The notes: a model not told the origin generated them from the sequence alone. A stretch of 64,000 bases of DNA from Lachnospiraceae bacterium (GCA_015057275.1 SVEO01000006.1:38108-102107); one strand, 5' to 3'. Numbered from the stretch's first letter, positions 45,119-55,846 are shown. A program made the numbers and translations.

Positions 45119-45431
45119 TCTTATTTCTCCGTTCCTGTTTTTGTTTTATTATATAAAAATAGTGGAGAGAGAGCAAGCGGTTTTATACATAAGAGTAGGA
45201 GCAGAGAACTAGATGGAGTTTACAGTTGAATAAAATTCTCTGATAAATTATAATAAAAAGAAAAAGAATAAGTGGGGGATAAGAATGAAAAATCACACTG
45301 ATGTGCTGCTTTTTCATTCGACAACATTTGTGCCGAAGCGTCACAAAGTTGATTTGATGCTACAAAAGAAATCGCATTCGCGATTTTTTTGAGCGATTCC
45401 TCAGCGGAAACGCTTCGGAATGGAGAAGCAT
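45119..45431 (+). other. Gap holding a structured leader before the GH88 gene
   Basis: CCGAAGCGT (45333-45341) pairs perfectly with ACGCTTCGG (45410-45418), enclosing an AATCGC-ATTC-GCGATT hairpin near 45370-45385. The right arm ends at the ribosome-binding site (GGAATGGAG, 45417-45425), so folding could block initiation. No clear promoter was seen in the rest. Confidence 0.5.
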
Positions 45432-46553
45432 ATGAAAAAAGAACAGATTTGGGCAAGCGAGGTTGCCGAGAAGATTGTGCGCAAGGTGCGTGTGACCGCA
45501 CAGCGCAACCAGGGTAAGGTGCCGTACACGACGGTGGATGGCAGATTTGATGATTGGAGCGACCGCATCTGGTGGTGGACGAATGGTTTTTTCGGTGGGC
45601 AGCTTTGGCTGTTGTACAACGCATACGGTGATGAACTGTTCCGCAAATCGGCCGAGGAAATTGAGAATAAGTTGGATGGTTGCTTGATGGAATATTCGGC
45701 GATGGATCATGACAACGGATTTAAGTGGCTGCTGACGTCAGTGGCAAATTATAAACTGACTGGGAGTGAGAAATCGAAGAATCGCGCATTGCTCGCGGCT
45801 GGTAATCTGTCAGGAAGATACAATCCGGCAGGGCAGTTCATCCGCGCGTGGAACGATCCGGGGAATGGACACAATGCTGGCTGGGCAATCATTGATTGTA
45901 TGATGAATCTGCCACTTCTTTATTGGGCTAGCGAGCAGACGAACGACCCGCGTTTTGCGCAGATTGCGAAGCTTCACGCAGACACGGCGATGAAGGTGTT
46001 CATTCGCGAGGATGGCTCGGCGAATCATATTGTCGTATTTGACCCGGCAACCGGCGAAAACTTAAAGTCACTGGGCGGACAGGGTTATGGCGAAGGTTCT
46101 TCCTGGACGCGCGGTCAAGCTTGGGCATTGTACGGATTTACACTAAGTTACATTCATACAAAAGAAGAACGCTATTTGGAAACTGCAAAAAGATGCGCGA
46201 AATATTTCACATCGCAAATTCCGGAGAGCGGATTAATTCCGGTTGATTTCCGTCAGCCGGAAGAGTGCACATGGGAAGATTCCACAGCAGCGGCAATCGC
46301 AGCCTGCGGTCTTTTGGAATTGAAAAAATATGTAGATGCGGACGAGCAGAACATGTGTCATGAAGCAGCTTTAAAAATGCTCCGAGCGCTGGAAAGCAGC
46401 CGTTGCAACTGGACGACTGACACCGACAATATCGTCGAGAAATGCACCGCGGCATATCATGACAAAGAGCATGAATTTGCGATTATCTACGGTGATTATT
46501 ATTTCACAGAAGCAATTTTGAAATTATGTGAGAAGGACATCTTTTTATGGTAA
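45432..46553 (+). CDS. GH88-family unsaturated glucuronyl hydrolase
   Basis: 373 residues, an (alpha/alpha)6 barrel. Motifs GHNAGWAIIDCMMNLPLLYW, HADTAM, and QGYGEGSSWTRGQAWALYG are typical. Hydrolyses 4,5-unsaturated uronic acids released by polysaccharide lyases. No signal peptide, so cytoplasmic. ATG 45432 lies 5 bases after GGAG. Operon with the DUF2264 gene. Confidence 0.9.
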   Translation: MKKEQIWASEVAEKIVRKVRVTAQRNQGKVPYTTVDGRFDDWSDRIWWWTNGFFGGQLWLLYNAYGDELFRKSAEEIENKLDGCLMEYSAMDHDNGFKWLLTSVANYKLTGSEKSKNRALLAAGNLSGRYNPAGQFIRAWNDPGNGHNAGWAIIDCMMNLPLLYWASEQTNDPRFAQIAKLHADTAMKVFIREDGSANHIVVFDPATGENLKSLGGQGYGEGSSWTRGQAWALYGFTLSYIHTKEERYLETAKRCAKYFTSQIPESGLIPVDFRQPEECTWEDSTAAAIAACGLLELKKYVDADEQNMCHEAALKMLRALESSRCNWTTDTDNIVEKCTAAYHDKEHEFAIIYGDYYFTEAILKLCEKDIFLW

Positions 46554-46570
46554 GAACGGAGGAAACTGCA

Positions 46571-47701
46571 ATGAGAGACTATTGGATTCAGACGATGTTA
46601 AAAATCGCAGACCCGGTGTTGAATTATTTGGCGACCCGCACGTTACATCATGCGATTCCGATGAATTTTCATCCGGACCGCAAGCCGTACGCGATGTTAG
46701 AAGCCTTGGGAAGAACCGCCTGCGGCATGGCGCCATGGCTGGAGATGGAAGGTGCGGTTGGAGAAGAAGCGATGCTGCAGGAAAAGTACCGCAAGCGGAT
46801 GCGAGAAGCAATTGATGCGGCAACCGACCCGCAGTCAGCGGATTACATGAATTTCTCGCAGGGGTACGGACAAGCCTTGGTGGACGCGGCTTTTTTAGCA
46901 CACGCGGTCGTACGGGCGCCGAAGCAAATGTTTGCATTGCTGGATGAAAATGTAAAGAAGAATTTCGTGCAGGCATTAAAAGAGACGCGCAAATTCGTGC
47001 CGTTTGTCAGCAATTGGCTATTATTTTCGGCAATGGTGGAAGCGGCGCTTTATGTGATGGGCGAAGATGATTATGATTTGGTGCGCGTGGAGTATGCGGT
47101 AAATTCCTTCCAAAAGTGGTATGTCGGCGACGGCACCTACGGTGACGGCGACTATTTCCACTGGGATTATTACAACAGTTTCGTCATTCATCCGATGTTG
47201 GTGGATATCCTGCGCACGTTCCGCGCCATTCGACCGGAATATGAGCGATTCTATCCGACGGTGGAAAAGCGCGCTGCCAGATACGCGCAAGTACTCGAGC
47301 AGCTCATCAATGCGGATGGAACTTATCCGGTGATCGGGCGCTCGGTTGTGTATCGTTTCGGTGCCTTTCAGGCGTTGTCGCAGGCAGCATTGGAGGAATA
47401 TCTCCCGGCAGAATTACCTTACGGGCAGGTGCGTTGCGCCTTAAATGCAGTAATTCACAAAGTGATGAAAAATAACAATATGTTTGATTCGGACGGTTGG
47501 CTTACACCGGGCGTGTACGGCGAACAACCGTACTTGGCGGAAGGCTATATCTGCGTAGGCAGCCTGTATCTCTGCGAAGCGGTGTTTCTGCCACTTGGGT
47601 TGACACCGACGCATCGATTTTGGACAGAAGAAAATCAGGACTGGACGGCAAAGAAAATCTGGTCCGGACAAAATATAATGTGTGACCACGCGATAGATTA
47701 A
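46571..47701 (+). CDS. DUF2264 family protein
   Basis: 376 residues, helical. GRTACGMAPWLE, YMNFSQGYGQALVDAAFLAHA and GDGTYGDGDYFHWDYYNSFV are conserved family stretches. Found beside uronide and pectin utilisation genes, as here with GH88. ATG 46571 follows CGGAGGAA. Confidence 0.9.
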   Translation: MRDYWIQTMLKIADPVLNYLATRTLHHAIPMNFHPDRKPYAMLEALGRTACGMAPWLEMEGAVGEEAMLQEKYRKRMREAIDAATDPQSADYMNFSQGYGQALVDAAFLAHAVVRAPKQMFALLDENVKKNFVQALKETRKFVPFVSNWLLFSAMVEAALYVMGEDDYDLVRVEYAVNSFQKWYVGDGTYGDGDYFHWDYYNSFVIHPMLVDILRTFRAIRPEYERFYPTVEKRAARYAQVLEQLINADGTYPVIGRSVVYRFGAFQALSQAALEEYLPAELPYGQVRCALNAVIHKVMKNNNMFDSDGWLTPGVYGEQPYLAEGYICVGSLYLCEAVFLPLGLTPTHRFWTEENQDWTAKKIWSGQNIMCDHAID

Positions 47702-47764
47702 AAGTATGGTATGATTAGTATTGTTAACATATTAAAGAATAAATAAAAAGAAGCTTCGATATTG

Positions 47765-47793
47765 CAAAGAAATTATCTGCGTGAATTTCTTTG
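47765..47793 (+). other. Hairpin before the AlkD-like gene
   Basis: CAAAGAAATT (47765-47774) with AATTTCTTTG (47784-47793), perfect 10-bp stem; no T run. Followed by CTTCGGAATGGAG, the same string that precedes the GH88 gene. Confidence 0.45.
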
Positions 47794-47831
47794 AGACTTG
47801 CCCGGCATAAACTTCGGAATGGAGGATTCGA

Positions 47832-48518
47832 ATGAACAATCAGGAAATTAAAGATTTTTTATTTGCAAACGCAGAATTGGAATTTCGTAAATTTACCTCA
47901 GCGTTAATTCCGGGCACAACTAACATATTAGGCGTGCGCATCCCGAAGCTGCGCGCGTTAGCAAAGCAGATTGCGAAAGGGGATTTTCGTACATATTTAC
48001 AATTCGCTACGGACGATTCCTACGAGGAGATCATGCTGCAAGGATTTGTCATCGGTTACGCCAAGGCGGATATTGATGAAATCCTACAATATGTGGAACG
48101 ATTTGTGCCGAAAATCCGTGATTGGTCGGTGAACGACGGCTTTTGCGCAACATTGAAAATTACGGACAAGCACCGCGAAAACGTCTGGGATTTTCTGATG
48201 CGCTACAAAGATTCTACGCAGGAATTTGAACAGAGGTTTCTTGCTGTCATGTTGATGAATTATTTCCTCACAGAAGAGTATATTGATAAAGTTTTGGAGA
48301 TCTGGGACAATTTGCAGCACGAAGGATATTATCGACAGATGGGTGTCGCTTGGGGCATTGCGACCGCATATGCAAAGTTCCCGCAGAAAACATATCAGTT
48401 TTTATTAAAGAATCATCTTGATGATTTTACTTATAATAAAGCGATTCAAAAAATGATAGAATCATATCGTATTTCAGCAGAGGATAAGGTAATGTTGAGA
48501 GCGATGAAGCGAGTGTAA
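47832..48518 (+). CDS. AlkD-like DNA alkylation repair (HEAT-repeat) protein
   Basis: 228 residues. LGVRIPKLRALAKQIAKGDF and IRDWSVNDGFC match the ALK HEAT-like fold, which excises bulky or charged N3/N7 alkyl adducts in characterised members. ATG after TGGAGG. Confidence 0.87.
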   Translation: MNNQEIKDFLFANAELEFRKFTSALIPGTTNILGVRIPKLRALAKQIAKGDFRTYLQFATDDSYEEIMLQGFVIGYAKADIDEILQYVERFVPKIRDWSVNDGFCATLKITDKHRENVWDFLMRYKDSTQEFEQRFLAVMLMNYFLTEEYIDKVLEIWDNLQHEGYYRQMGVAWGIATAYAKFPQKTYQFLLKNHLDDFTYNKAIQKMIESYRISAEDKVMLRAMKRV

Positions 48519-48714
48519 AAATGACCGGGATTTTCGGCAATGTTATTTCGTTCAAAGCCTTGTTTCGTTAAGGAGCAAATCTTCGGATTTGCTCCTTAAA
48601 ATATTTTCGGAACAAAATTTCTGTTAAGTTAAATGTTTTGGAAAGTGAAAATTTATAGAAATAGGTCTCAGTCGTAGGAATGGTTATGTGCTAAAAATCG
48701 GTAAAGGAAAGACA
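48519..48714. other. Gap before the repeat array
   Basis: Contains a GGAGCAAATC / GATTTGCTCC inverted repeat (48571-48596), probably the AlkD-like gene's terminator. Nothing else supported. Confidence 0.55.
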
Positions 48715-48743
48715 TTGAAAGTGAAAAAAATATATGGTATAAT
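48715..48743 (+). promoter_or_regulatory. Promoter entering the 82-bp repeat array
   Basis: TTGAAA (48715-48720), 17 bases, TATAAT (48738-48743), with TGG directly before the -10 (extended -10). Confidence 0.7.
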
Positions 48744-48990
48744 GAGCCTTGCAGAGCTTCGTGCTTGCACAGGGAGCGCTATAAGGCGAATGCCTGCACG
48801 GAGACGTCAGTCGACGTGGTATAATGAGCCTTGCAGAGCTTCGTGCTTGCACAGGGAGCGCTATAAGGCGAATGCCCGCACGGAGACGTCAGTCGACGTG
48901 GTATAATGAGCCTTGCAGAGCTCCGTGCTTGCACAGAGAGCGCTATAAGGCGAATGCCTGCACGGAGGCGATAGCCGACGTGGTATAATA
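48736..48990. repeat. Three 82-bp tandem repeats plus the start of a fourth
   Basis: Units start at 48736, 48818 and 48900, with a partial fourth at 48982. Each opens with TGGTATAAT, an extended -10 promoter element, and contains inverted repeats (ACGTC-AGTC-GACGT; GTGCTTGCAC). Copies differ at a few positions. 82 is not a multiple of 3 and no start codon or ribosome-binding site fits, so the array is noncoding. It leads into the V-ATPase operon; the last TGGTATAAT is 60 bases before its first gene. Confidence 0.85.
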
Positions 48991-49050
48991 CAAGTTAGTA
49001 ATTTTCATCTTCGCTATAAGCAAAACGAATTAAGAAAAGGAGAAGGCCGT

Positions 49051-49659
49051 ATGGAAATACAATTACAGGAGCTTATTGACCAGATTAAAAGAGATGGTGT
49101 AGAGGCGGCGGATGCGGAAGCAAAGTCCATGCTCGACGATGCAAAAGCACAGGCTGAGAAAATCATTTCAGATGCACAGGCACAGGCAGATAAAATTTTG
49201 GTTAATGCGAAAAATGAGAACGAACGAATGGTAAAGTCAAGCGAGGATGCGATTCGACAAGCAGGACGCAACCTGCTTATTTCTTTTAGAGAAAGCGTTA
49301 CGCGAGAATTGAAAGCCATCGTTGGTGAAAATGTTGCTACGCTCTATTCGTCGGATGCGTTAGCACAGCTTATTATCAATGTTGTTGAGCGTTGGGCAGA
49401 CAAACCGGATGCTGAGGATATATCAGTGATTTTGAATAGCAGCGACTTAAAATTGTTGGAAGAAACTTTGCTTGCGGCTCTTAAAGATAGAATGTTAAAG
49501 GGTGTTGTGCTGAAAGCAAACGATAATTTTGACGGAGGATTCCGCATTGCCGTAAATAACGGCGGAGCATATTACGATTACTCTACAGAAGCGGTAGTAG
49601 ATATGTTATCAAACTATCTCAGCCCTAAAGTTACGGAACTTTTGAAAGAGGCGGAGTAG
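49051..49659 (+). CDS. ntpE: V-type ATPase subunit E
   Basis: 202 residues. N-terminal alanine/lysine-rich helix (about 10-75; DDAKAQAEKIISDAQAQADK) forms a peripheral stalk, and the C-terminal domain contacts the A3B3 head. First gene of the operon, after AAAAGGAGAAG. Confidence 0.88.
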   Translation: MEIQLQELIDQIKRDGVEAADAEAKSMLDDAKAQAEKIISDAQAQADKILVNAKNENERMVKSSEDAIRQAGRNLLISFRESVTRELKAIVGENVATLYSSDALAQLIINVVERWADKPDAEDISVILNSSDLKLLEETLLAALKDRMLKGVVLKANDNFDGGFRIAVNNGGAYYDYSTEAVVDMLSNYLSPKVTELLKEAE

Positions 49660-49661
49660 TT

Positions 49662-50228
49662 ATGGCTGAATATTACTTAATCTCACAGCTACCATCTTTG
49701 GATGGAGTCAGCGAAAATATGATGTTACCGATTACAGAGGAACGATTTTTAGAGTTATGCAATCGTTTTTTAGGAAAAAAGTCACAGAACGAATTGGCTA
49801 AATTAACACTTGCACCGCCAAAAAACTATGAAAAATCAAGCTCAGCTTTGGTCGAAGCATGGAATGAAGGCGAGCGAAATTTGCGGCTTGCTCTTGGTAA
49901 AGTTCGGGCAGACAAAATGAAAAAATCATTTGATATAGAAAATAAATCTCTGCCTATCGGACTTATAAAAGCGGCAAGTACAGCGGTGGAGATAGAAAGC
50001 CCTCTGGAAGCGGAAAAATTTCTGAATCGTTATCGTCTGGATTTTTTAGAAACACTCAGACCAATGGATACCTTTTCAGAGGATTTTGTCTTCTATTATG
50101 GGCTTAAATTAAAACTGCTCGTGCGTGCAAGACAGTTTGATGCGGACATTGGAGAGACCGCATATAGAAATATTTACAATTCCATTTTAAATGGAGATAA
50201 GCTGGAGGGTTACAATGACGGAAAATAA
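49662..50228 (+). CDS. DUF2764 protein, V-ATPase-associated
   Basis: 188 residues starting MAEYYLISQLPSLD. Helical, with NRYRLDFLETLRPMDTFSED. This family sits between E and A in V-ATPase operons of Bacteroidetes and spirochaetes and may take the place of the missing C-type (axle-cap) subunit. Overlaps the A gene by 14 bases. Confidence 0.82.
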   Translation: MAEYYLISQLPSLDGVSENMMLPITEERFLELCNRFLGKKSQNELAKLTLAPPKNYEKSSSALVEAWNEGERNLRLALGKVRADKMKKSFDIENKSLPIGLIKAASTAVEIESPLEAEKFLNRYRLDFLETLRPMDTFSEDFVFYYGLKLKLLVRARQFDADIGETAYRNIYNSILNGDKLEGYNDGK

Positions 50229-51984
50229 AGGAAAGGTTATAAGCATTAACGGAAACTTGGTGTCAGTAGAATTTGAAGGCAATGTTTCTATGAATGAAAT
50301 ATGTTTTGTTAAAGTCGATGACACGGCGCTGAAAAGCGAAGTTATCCGTATCCGCGGAAATATCGCGCAAATTCAGGTTTACGAAATGACCGGCGGTATC
50401 AAATGCGGAGACGAAGTAGAATTTACCGGCAACATGCTGTCGGCACAGCTCGGTCCGGGCTTGCTTGGACAGATATACGATGGACTTCAAAATCCCCTGC
50501 CGATACTGGCGGAACAGGCTGGCTGGTTTTTAGAACGTGGAAATTATGCAGATGGATTAAATGCTGAGAAAAAATGGGAGTTTACACCGACGGCTCAGAT
50601 TGGTGTTACGTTACGTGCCGGTGAATATATCGGAACCGTTCCTGAAGGGCCGTTCACACACAAAATTTTTATTCCATTTTATCTGCTCGGAAACTACACT
50701 TTAAAATCCATTGCAGAAAAAGGAGAATATACCGTAAAAGAAACGATTGCGGTTATAACAGATGAGAGAGGGCGGGATATCCCGGTCACGATGTCCTTTG
50801 AGTGGCCGGTGAAACGTGCAGTAAGATGTTATAGTGAAAGATTAGCGCCGGTGGAAACAATGGAAACAAAGGTGCGTCTTATTGACTCCTTTTTCCCTGT
50901 AGCAAAGGGCGGAACTTATTGTACTCCGGGACCGTTCGGCGCCGGCAAAACCGTATTACAGCATACGACTTCAAAGTATGCAGATGTTGATATTGTAATC
51001 ATTGCTGCCTGCGGTGAGCGTGCAGGTGAGGTTGTGGAGACATTAACAGAATTCCCTGAACTTACAGACCCTAAGACAGGACGTTCCCTCATGGAGCGTA
51101 CCATTATTATTTGTAATACGTCTTCTATGCCGGTAGCTTCCCGAGAAGCATCGGTTTACACCTCAGTAACACTTGCGGAATATTACCGCCAAATGGGACT
51201 GAATGTTCTGCTTTTGGCAGATTCAACATCTCGTTGGGCACAGGCTTTGAGAGAAATGTCAGGAAGACTGGAAGAAATTCCGGGCGAGGAAGCTTTCCCG
51301 GCATATTTGGAATCTTATATTGCGGCATTTTATGAAAGAGCAGGCTATGTTCGTTTACCGGACGGAAGCACAGGTTCGGTTACGATTGGCGGCACCGTTT
51401 CTCCTGCAGGCGGAAACTTTGAAGAGCCGGTAACACAGGCAACCTTAAAAGTTGTAGGTGCTTTCCACGGATTATCCCGTGAACGTTCAGATGCAAGAAA
51501 ATATCCGGCGATTGACCCGCTCATTTCCTGGTCAAAATATAAGAGTGTTATCAATCATAAGAAATCAGCGTTTTGCAAGAATATTCTTCAGCATGGCGAT
51601 GAAATTGGCTCTATGATGAAGGTGGTTGGCGAGGAAGGTACCAGTCTTTCCGATTATATCATTTATTTAAAAGAAGAAATGCTGGATGCAGTTTATTTGC
51701 AGCAAAATTCATTTGATTTGATTGATGCAAACTGCGATACAGCGCGGCAACGTTATGTTACCGATAAGCTGATTTATGTTTTAGGCAGTGAATACGCGAT
51801 AAACAACAAGGATGATGCCCGCAGCTTCATTAACCGTATGCGTCAGAAGTTTATTGACTGGAATTATACCGAATTTGAAAGTGATGCTTTCAAAAAGGTT
51901 GAAGCCGAAATCGATACGTTGTACGAAGAAGGCAACGGAAAAATCAGCCACGAGGCAGAAGAATTATTGAAGGACGGTGAATAA
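50215..51984 (+). CDS. ntpA: V-type ATPase catalytic subunit A
   Basis: 589 residues. Walker [12 protein letters not shown] (about 238-248), Walker [17 protein letters not shown], and the [19 protein letters not shown] segment typical of A subunits. Catalyses ATP hydrolysis or synthesis in the head. ATG 50215 follows TGGAGGG. Confidence 0.96.
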   Translation: MTENKGKVISINGNLVSVEFEGNVSMNEICFVKVDDTALKSEVIRIRGNIAQIQVYEMTGGIKCGDEVEFTGNMLSAQLGPGLLGQIYDGLQNPLPILAEQAGWFLERGNYADGLNAEKKWEFTPTAQIGVTLRAGEYIGTVPEGPFTHKIFIPFYLLGNYTLKSIAEKGEYTVKETIAVITDERGRDIPVTMSFEWPVKRAVRCYSERLAPVETMETKVRLIDSFFPVAKGGTYCTPGPFGAGKTVLQHTTSKYADVDIVIIAACGERAGEVVETLTEFPELTDPKTGRSLMERTIIICNTSSMPVASREASVYTSVTLAEYYRQMGLNVLLLADSTSRWAQALREMSGRLEEIPGEEAFPAYLESYIAAFYERAGYVRLPDGSTGSVTIGGTVSPAGGNFEEPVTQATLKVVGAFHGLSRERSDARKYPAIDPLISWSKYKSVINHKKSAFCKNILQHGDEIGSMMKVVGEEGTSLSDYIIYLKEEMLDAVYLQQNSFDLIDANCDTARQRYVTDKLIYVLGSEYAINNKDDARSFINRMRQKFIDWNYTEFESDAFKKVEAEIDTLYEEGNGKISHEAEELLKDGE

Positions 51985-51986
51985 GA

Positions 51987-53282
51987 ATGAATAAAGTATA
52001 TAACCGAATTGAATCTATCACCGGAAATGTGATTACCGTAAGAGCAAACGGTGTTCGTTATAACGAATTGGCTCAAATCAATACACGCTTCGGCAAATCA
52101 CTCGCAGAGGTAAATAAAATCGAAGGGGACATTGTTTCACTGCAGGTTTTTGCCGGCGGTCAGGGTGTTTCTACCGGTGATGAAGTACGTTTTTTAGGAC
52201 ATGAAATGCGAGTATCCTTTAGCGAGGATTTATTAGGTCGTATCTTTAACGGTTCCGGGGAGCCGAGAGATAAAGGACCGGCACTTACAGAAAATATGAA
52301 AGCCATCGGCGGACCTTCTGTAAATCCTACGAAACGTATTCTTGCCAACCGAATGATGAGAACAAACATCCCTATGATTGATATGTTCAACACATTAGTA
52401 GTTTCACAGAAGCTGCCGATTTTCTCAATTTCAGGTGAGCCGTATAATCAGCTTCTTGCCCGTATTGCGATGCAGGCAGAAGCCGATGTCATCGTGCTTG
52501 GCGGTATGGGTCTGAAATATGACGATTTTCTCTATTTTAAGGATGAACTTTCAAAAGGTGGGGCATTAAGCAAAACAGTTATGTTTATTCACACTGCATC
52601 GGATCCTATCGTTGAATGTATGATGATTCCTGATATGGCTTTGGCGGTGGCAGAGCAGTTTGCTTTGCAGGATAAGGATGTATTGGTGCTGCTGACCGAT
52701 ATGACCAACTTTGCCGATGCTATGAAGGAAATTGCGATTACGCAAGAGCAGGTGCCTTCGAACCGAGGATATCCTGGCGACCTTTATTCCCAGCTTGCCG
52801 CACGTTATGAAAAGGCGGTTGACTTTGCAAATTCCGGATCGGTTACTGTTTTGGCAGTTACCACGATGCCGGGCGATGACGTAACACATCCTGTCCCGGA
52901 TAATACAGGTTATATTACAGAGGGACAGTATTATCTGAAAGGCGGTCGTATTGAGCCATTTGGCTCGCTTTCCCGACTGAAGCAAAATGTAAACGGTAAA
53001 ACCCGTAAAGACCATCGAGCACTTATGGATGCTATGATTCGTATGTATTCTTCTTACAAAGAGACGTTGGAAAAGAAGAATATGGGCTTTTCCATGAGCC
53101 GCTGGGACGATAAGCTGCTGAAATACGGTAAGCTTTTTGAAAACAAGCTGATGGATTTGTCGGTGAATTTATCGCTGGAAGAAGCTCTCGATTTAGGATG
53201 GGAAATCTTGGCCGACTGTTTTGAAAAAGATGAAACCGGAATAAAGTCAGACCTTACCGATGAATTTTGGCCTGTTTTGTAA
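51987..53282 (+). CDS. ntpB: V-type ATPase subunit B
   Basis: 431 residues. Non-catalytic partner of [16 protein letters not shown] replaces a P-loop, and [14 protein letters not shown] and [15 protein letters not shown] are diagnostic. Two bases after the A stop codon. Confidence 0.96.
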   Translation: MNKVYNRIESITGNVITVRANGVRYNELAQINTRFGKSLAEVNKIEGDIVSLQVFAGGQGVSTGDEVRFLGHEMRVSFSEDLLGRIFNGSGEPRDKGPALTENMKAIGGPSVNPTKRILANRMMRTNIPMIDMFNTLVVSQKLPIFSISGEPYNQLLARIAMQAEADVIVLGGMGLKYDDFLYFKDELSKGGALSKTVMFIHTASDPIVECMMIPDMALAVAEQFALQDKDVLVLLTDMTNFADAMKEIAITQEQVPSNRGYPGDLYSQLAARYEKAVDFANSGSVTVLAVTTMPGDDVTHPVPDNTGYITEGQYYLKGGRIEPFGSLSRLKQNVNGKTRKDHRALMDAMIRMYSSYKETLEKKNMGFSMSRWDDKLLKYGKLFENKLMDLSVNLSLEEALDLGWEILADCFEKDETGIKSDLTDEFWPVL

Positions 53283-53294
53283 GGGGGGACAATA

Positions 53295-53927
53295 TTGGCA
53301 AAAATCAAATTAACAAAAAACGAGTTAAAGGTACAAAAAGATGCTCTCAAAATGTACCGGAGATATTTGCCTACGCTAACGCTAAAAAAACAACAGCTTC
53401 AAGCGGAAATCCGCACAATTGAATCCAAGGCGAAAGCAGTAAGAAAAGAAAAAGAAAACCTTGAAAAAGGATTTGGTACATGGATTGCTGTTTTCAGTGA
53501 AAAAGATGCTTTTCCGGAGGGAATCATCACGGTAAGAAATATTCGCAAAGGCGAAGGAAATATTGCAGGTGTCGCGATTCCTACCTTCCATGGAGCAGAT
53601 TTTTCCAGAGGAGATTATGATTTATACGAGACGCCCCTTTGGGTGGACATCGCCGCGAACCATATGGAAAAGGCAATGTCTCTCGATTTAGAGGCGGAAG
53701 TGTTAGATGAACAGGTTCGACTTTTAGAGGCGGAGCTTCTTGCAACCTCTCAAAGAGTCAACCTATTCGAAAAGGTAAAAATTCCCGAAACAGAGGAGAA
53801 TATCAAAAAAATATCAATTTATATGGCAGACCAACAGGTGAGTGCCGTAGTTCGTTCCAAAATATCAAAACGAAAAATAGCCCTTCGCAATGCAGAGGCT
53901 TCCGAAAGGCAGGTATATTCATTATGA
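53295..53927 (+). CDS. ntpD: V-type ATPase subunit D
   Basis: 210 residues, TTG start after AAGGGGGG. Long antiparallel coiled coil (LTKNELKVQKDALKMY... and the C-terminal SKRKIALRNAE) forming the central rotor shaft. Overlaps the I gene by four bases. Confidence 0.9.
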   Translation: MAKIKLTKNELKVQKDALKMYRRYLPTLTLKKQQLQAEIRTIESKAKAVRKEKENLEKGFGTWIAVFSEKDAFPEGIITVRNIRKGEGNIAGVAIPTFHGADFSRGDYDLYETPLWVDIAANHMEKAMSLDLEAEVLDEQVRLLEAELLATSQRVNLFEKVKIPETEENIKKISIYMADQQVSAVVRSKISKRKIALRNAEASERQVYSL

Positions 53928-55846
53928 TCGTGCCTATGAAAAAAGTTTCTCTCATAATTATGGGAGACAAAAAATCAGAAACATTAAAAAAGCTCCGTAA
54001 ACTGGGCATTCTCCACATCGAGATAACCGAAGGTTCCGGTGAGAAGATAAACGAACTGAACGAGCAGAAAGCTTTGCTTGAAAGTGCGATTTTTAACATC
54101 GGAAAAAAGAAAAATACGGAAGAAAAAAGTGTAGATTACTACGAAGCGCTGGCAATAGCAAGAGAGATTGCTTCGCTTGCAGAAGAAAAAAAGGTATGCC
54201 AGGCGGAAAAAAATGCCCTAAATGCAGAACTTGACCGTTTGAAAAATTGGGGCGAGCTGGATCCTTGCAGCATTACGGATTTAGCACAAAAAGGTGTTCA
54301 CGTTTCCCTTTATGAGATGCCGAAAGCGGAATATGAAGGATTAGGTGAGAATGTAAAAACCTTGATTTTAGACAGAACGAAAGCTTCCGTAAAATTCCTG
54401 ATGATTGAATCAGGGATGGAAGGCGAGGTTGAGGTTCTACAGTCTATAAATAGCTACCGGTTAGAACTGCCACAAATATCCAGCACGGAAATGAAACAAA
54501 AAATCGCGGAATTAAGCAGTCGTATCAAAACTATAGACGAAAAAACAGTTTCCTATGCAGACTATATTGAGAGTATGAAAAATGCAATCAAAATTTGCGA
54601 AAAAGAAATTGAGTTTGAAGTTTATGCCACAGGTATGGCGGATGAAAGCGTATCGGCGGATGACAAAAGAGATGTTTCTATTGCGTATTTTAAAGGATAT
54701 ATTGAAGAGGAAAATCTTGACAGACTAAAGCAGAAGGCGAAGAATAATTCTTGGGGACTTCTTGTGGAGGAGCCGTGCGAGGAGGACAATGTTCCAACCA
54801 AACTGAAAAACAATAAGTTCGTGAGTTTAATCTATCCGCTAACTGATTTTTTAGGTACTGTTCCCGGATATTTTGAATATGACATTTCCGGATGGTTTTT
54901 AGCGTTTATACTCATATTCTTTGGAATTATTTTCGGAGATGGCGGGTACGGATTGCTGATTTGTTTTGTAGCTGCGATACCGATTATAAAATCGCTTGTA
55001 TCAAAAAAATCAGTTTCACCTATGTTTTTACTTGTGGGACTTTTCGGATTATCGACGGTGCTCTGGGGAACGCTTACTTGTACATGGTTTGGACTTTCCC
55101 CCGAACAGTTACCTCAATGGCTTAAATGTTTATCGGTACCTGTAATTTCAAATGTTTATGCCGATAAGATTTGGTATCCGTTTTGGACACAAGGGGAAGT
55201 AGGACTTACCACAGCACAGAATTTGCAGATATTCTGTTTTTCGTTGGCTCTAATCCAGCTGACAGTAGCACATATAAAAGGTGCGATGCGAAATAAAAAA
55301 TCACTCAAGGTTCTTGGTGATATCGGCTCAATATTACAGCTTCTCGGCATCTATTATTTGGTGCTTAGTCTTGTAGTAAATGCACAGGTATTCAGCTTTG
55401 GGTTAGTAATAGCCGGTATTCCGGTCGGTACGGTTGCCATTGCTCTTATAGGAGTAGGCTTCTGTTTGAATTTTGTGTTTGCGAACTATGAAGGAAATAT
55501 TATAAAATCAATTCTTACAAGTCTTACGAATATTGTTTCGGTTCTGCTTGGGGTAGTGAATGTATTTTCAGACATAGTTTCGTATATACGCCTTTGGGCC
55601 GTTGGCCTTGCAGGCGCGGCGATATCTGCAACCGTGAACGAATTGGCAGGACCGTTACTTGGAAACTTTATGTTCATGCTTCTTGCGATTATCCTTTTAG
55701 TGTTCGGTCATGGACTTAATATGATATTAAATATTCTGTCTGTTATTGTTCATGGAATCAGACTGAACACGCTGGAATTTTCATCGCATCTGGATATGTC
55801 CTGGAGCGGACATAAATTTAAACCATTTGAAGAACAAATTGATTAA
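53924..55846 (+). CDS. ntpI: V-type ATPase subunit I (a subunit)
   Basis: 640 residues. Soluble coiled-coil half (1-320) and a membrane half with about seven helices. GDGGYGLLI and SYIRLWAVGLAGAAI carry the conserved features; the Arg in the latter is the expected ion-translocating residue. Confidence 0.94.
   Translation: MIVPMKKVSLIIMGDKKSETLKKLRKLGILHIEITEGSGEKINELNEQKALLESAIFNIGKKKNTEEKSVDYYEALAIAREIASLAEEKKVCQAEKNALNAELDRLKNWGELDPCSITDLAQKGVHVSLYEMPKAEYEGLGENVKTLILDRTKASVKFLMIESGMEGEVEVLQSINSYRLELPQISSTEMKQKIAELSSRIKTIDEKTVSYADYIESMKNAIKICEKEIEFEVYATGMADESVSADDKRDVSIAYFKGYIEEENLDRLKQKAKNNSWGLLVEEPCEEDNVPTKLKNNKFVSLIYPLTDFLGTVPGYFEYDISGWFLAFILIFFGIIFGDGGYGLLICFVAAIPIIKSLVSKKSVSPMFLLVGLFGLSTVLWGTLTCTWFGLSPEQLPQWLKCLSVPVISNVYADKIWYPFWTQGEVGLTTAQNLQIFCFSLALIQLTVAHIKGAMRNKKSLKVLGDIGSILQLLGIYYLVLSLVVNAQVFSFGLVIAGIPVGTVAIALIGVGFCLNFVFANYEGNIIKSILTSLTNIVSVLLGVVNVFSDIVSYIRLWAVGLAGAAISATVNELAGPLLGNFMFMLLAIILLVFGHGLNMILNILSVIVHGIRLNTLEFSSHLDMSWSGHKFKPFEEQID

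Noticed and set aside
45220..45710. Minus-strand ORFs opposite the GH88 start
   Set aside because: No ribosome-binding site or protein-like motifs; the plus-strand gene is clear.
48688..48906. 72-residue ORF across the 82-bp repeats
   Set aside because: The unit length is not a multiple of three, the frame changes between copies, and no ribosome-binding site precedes it.
48736..48990. CRISPR array
   Set aside because: The 82-bp units are repeated over their whole length with no unique spacers, and there are no cas genes.
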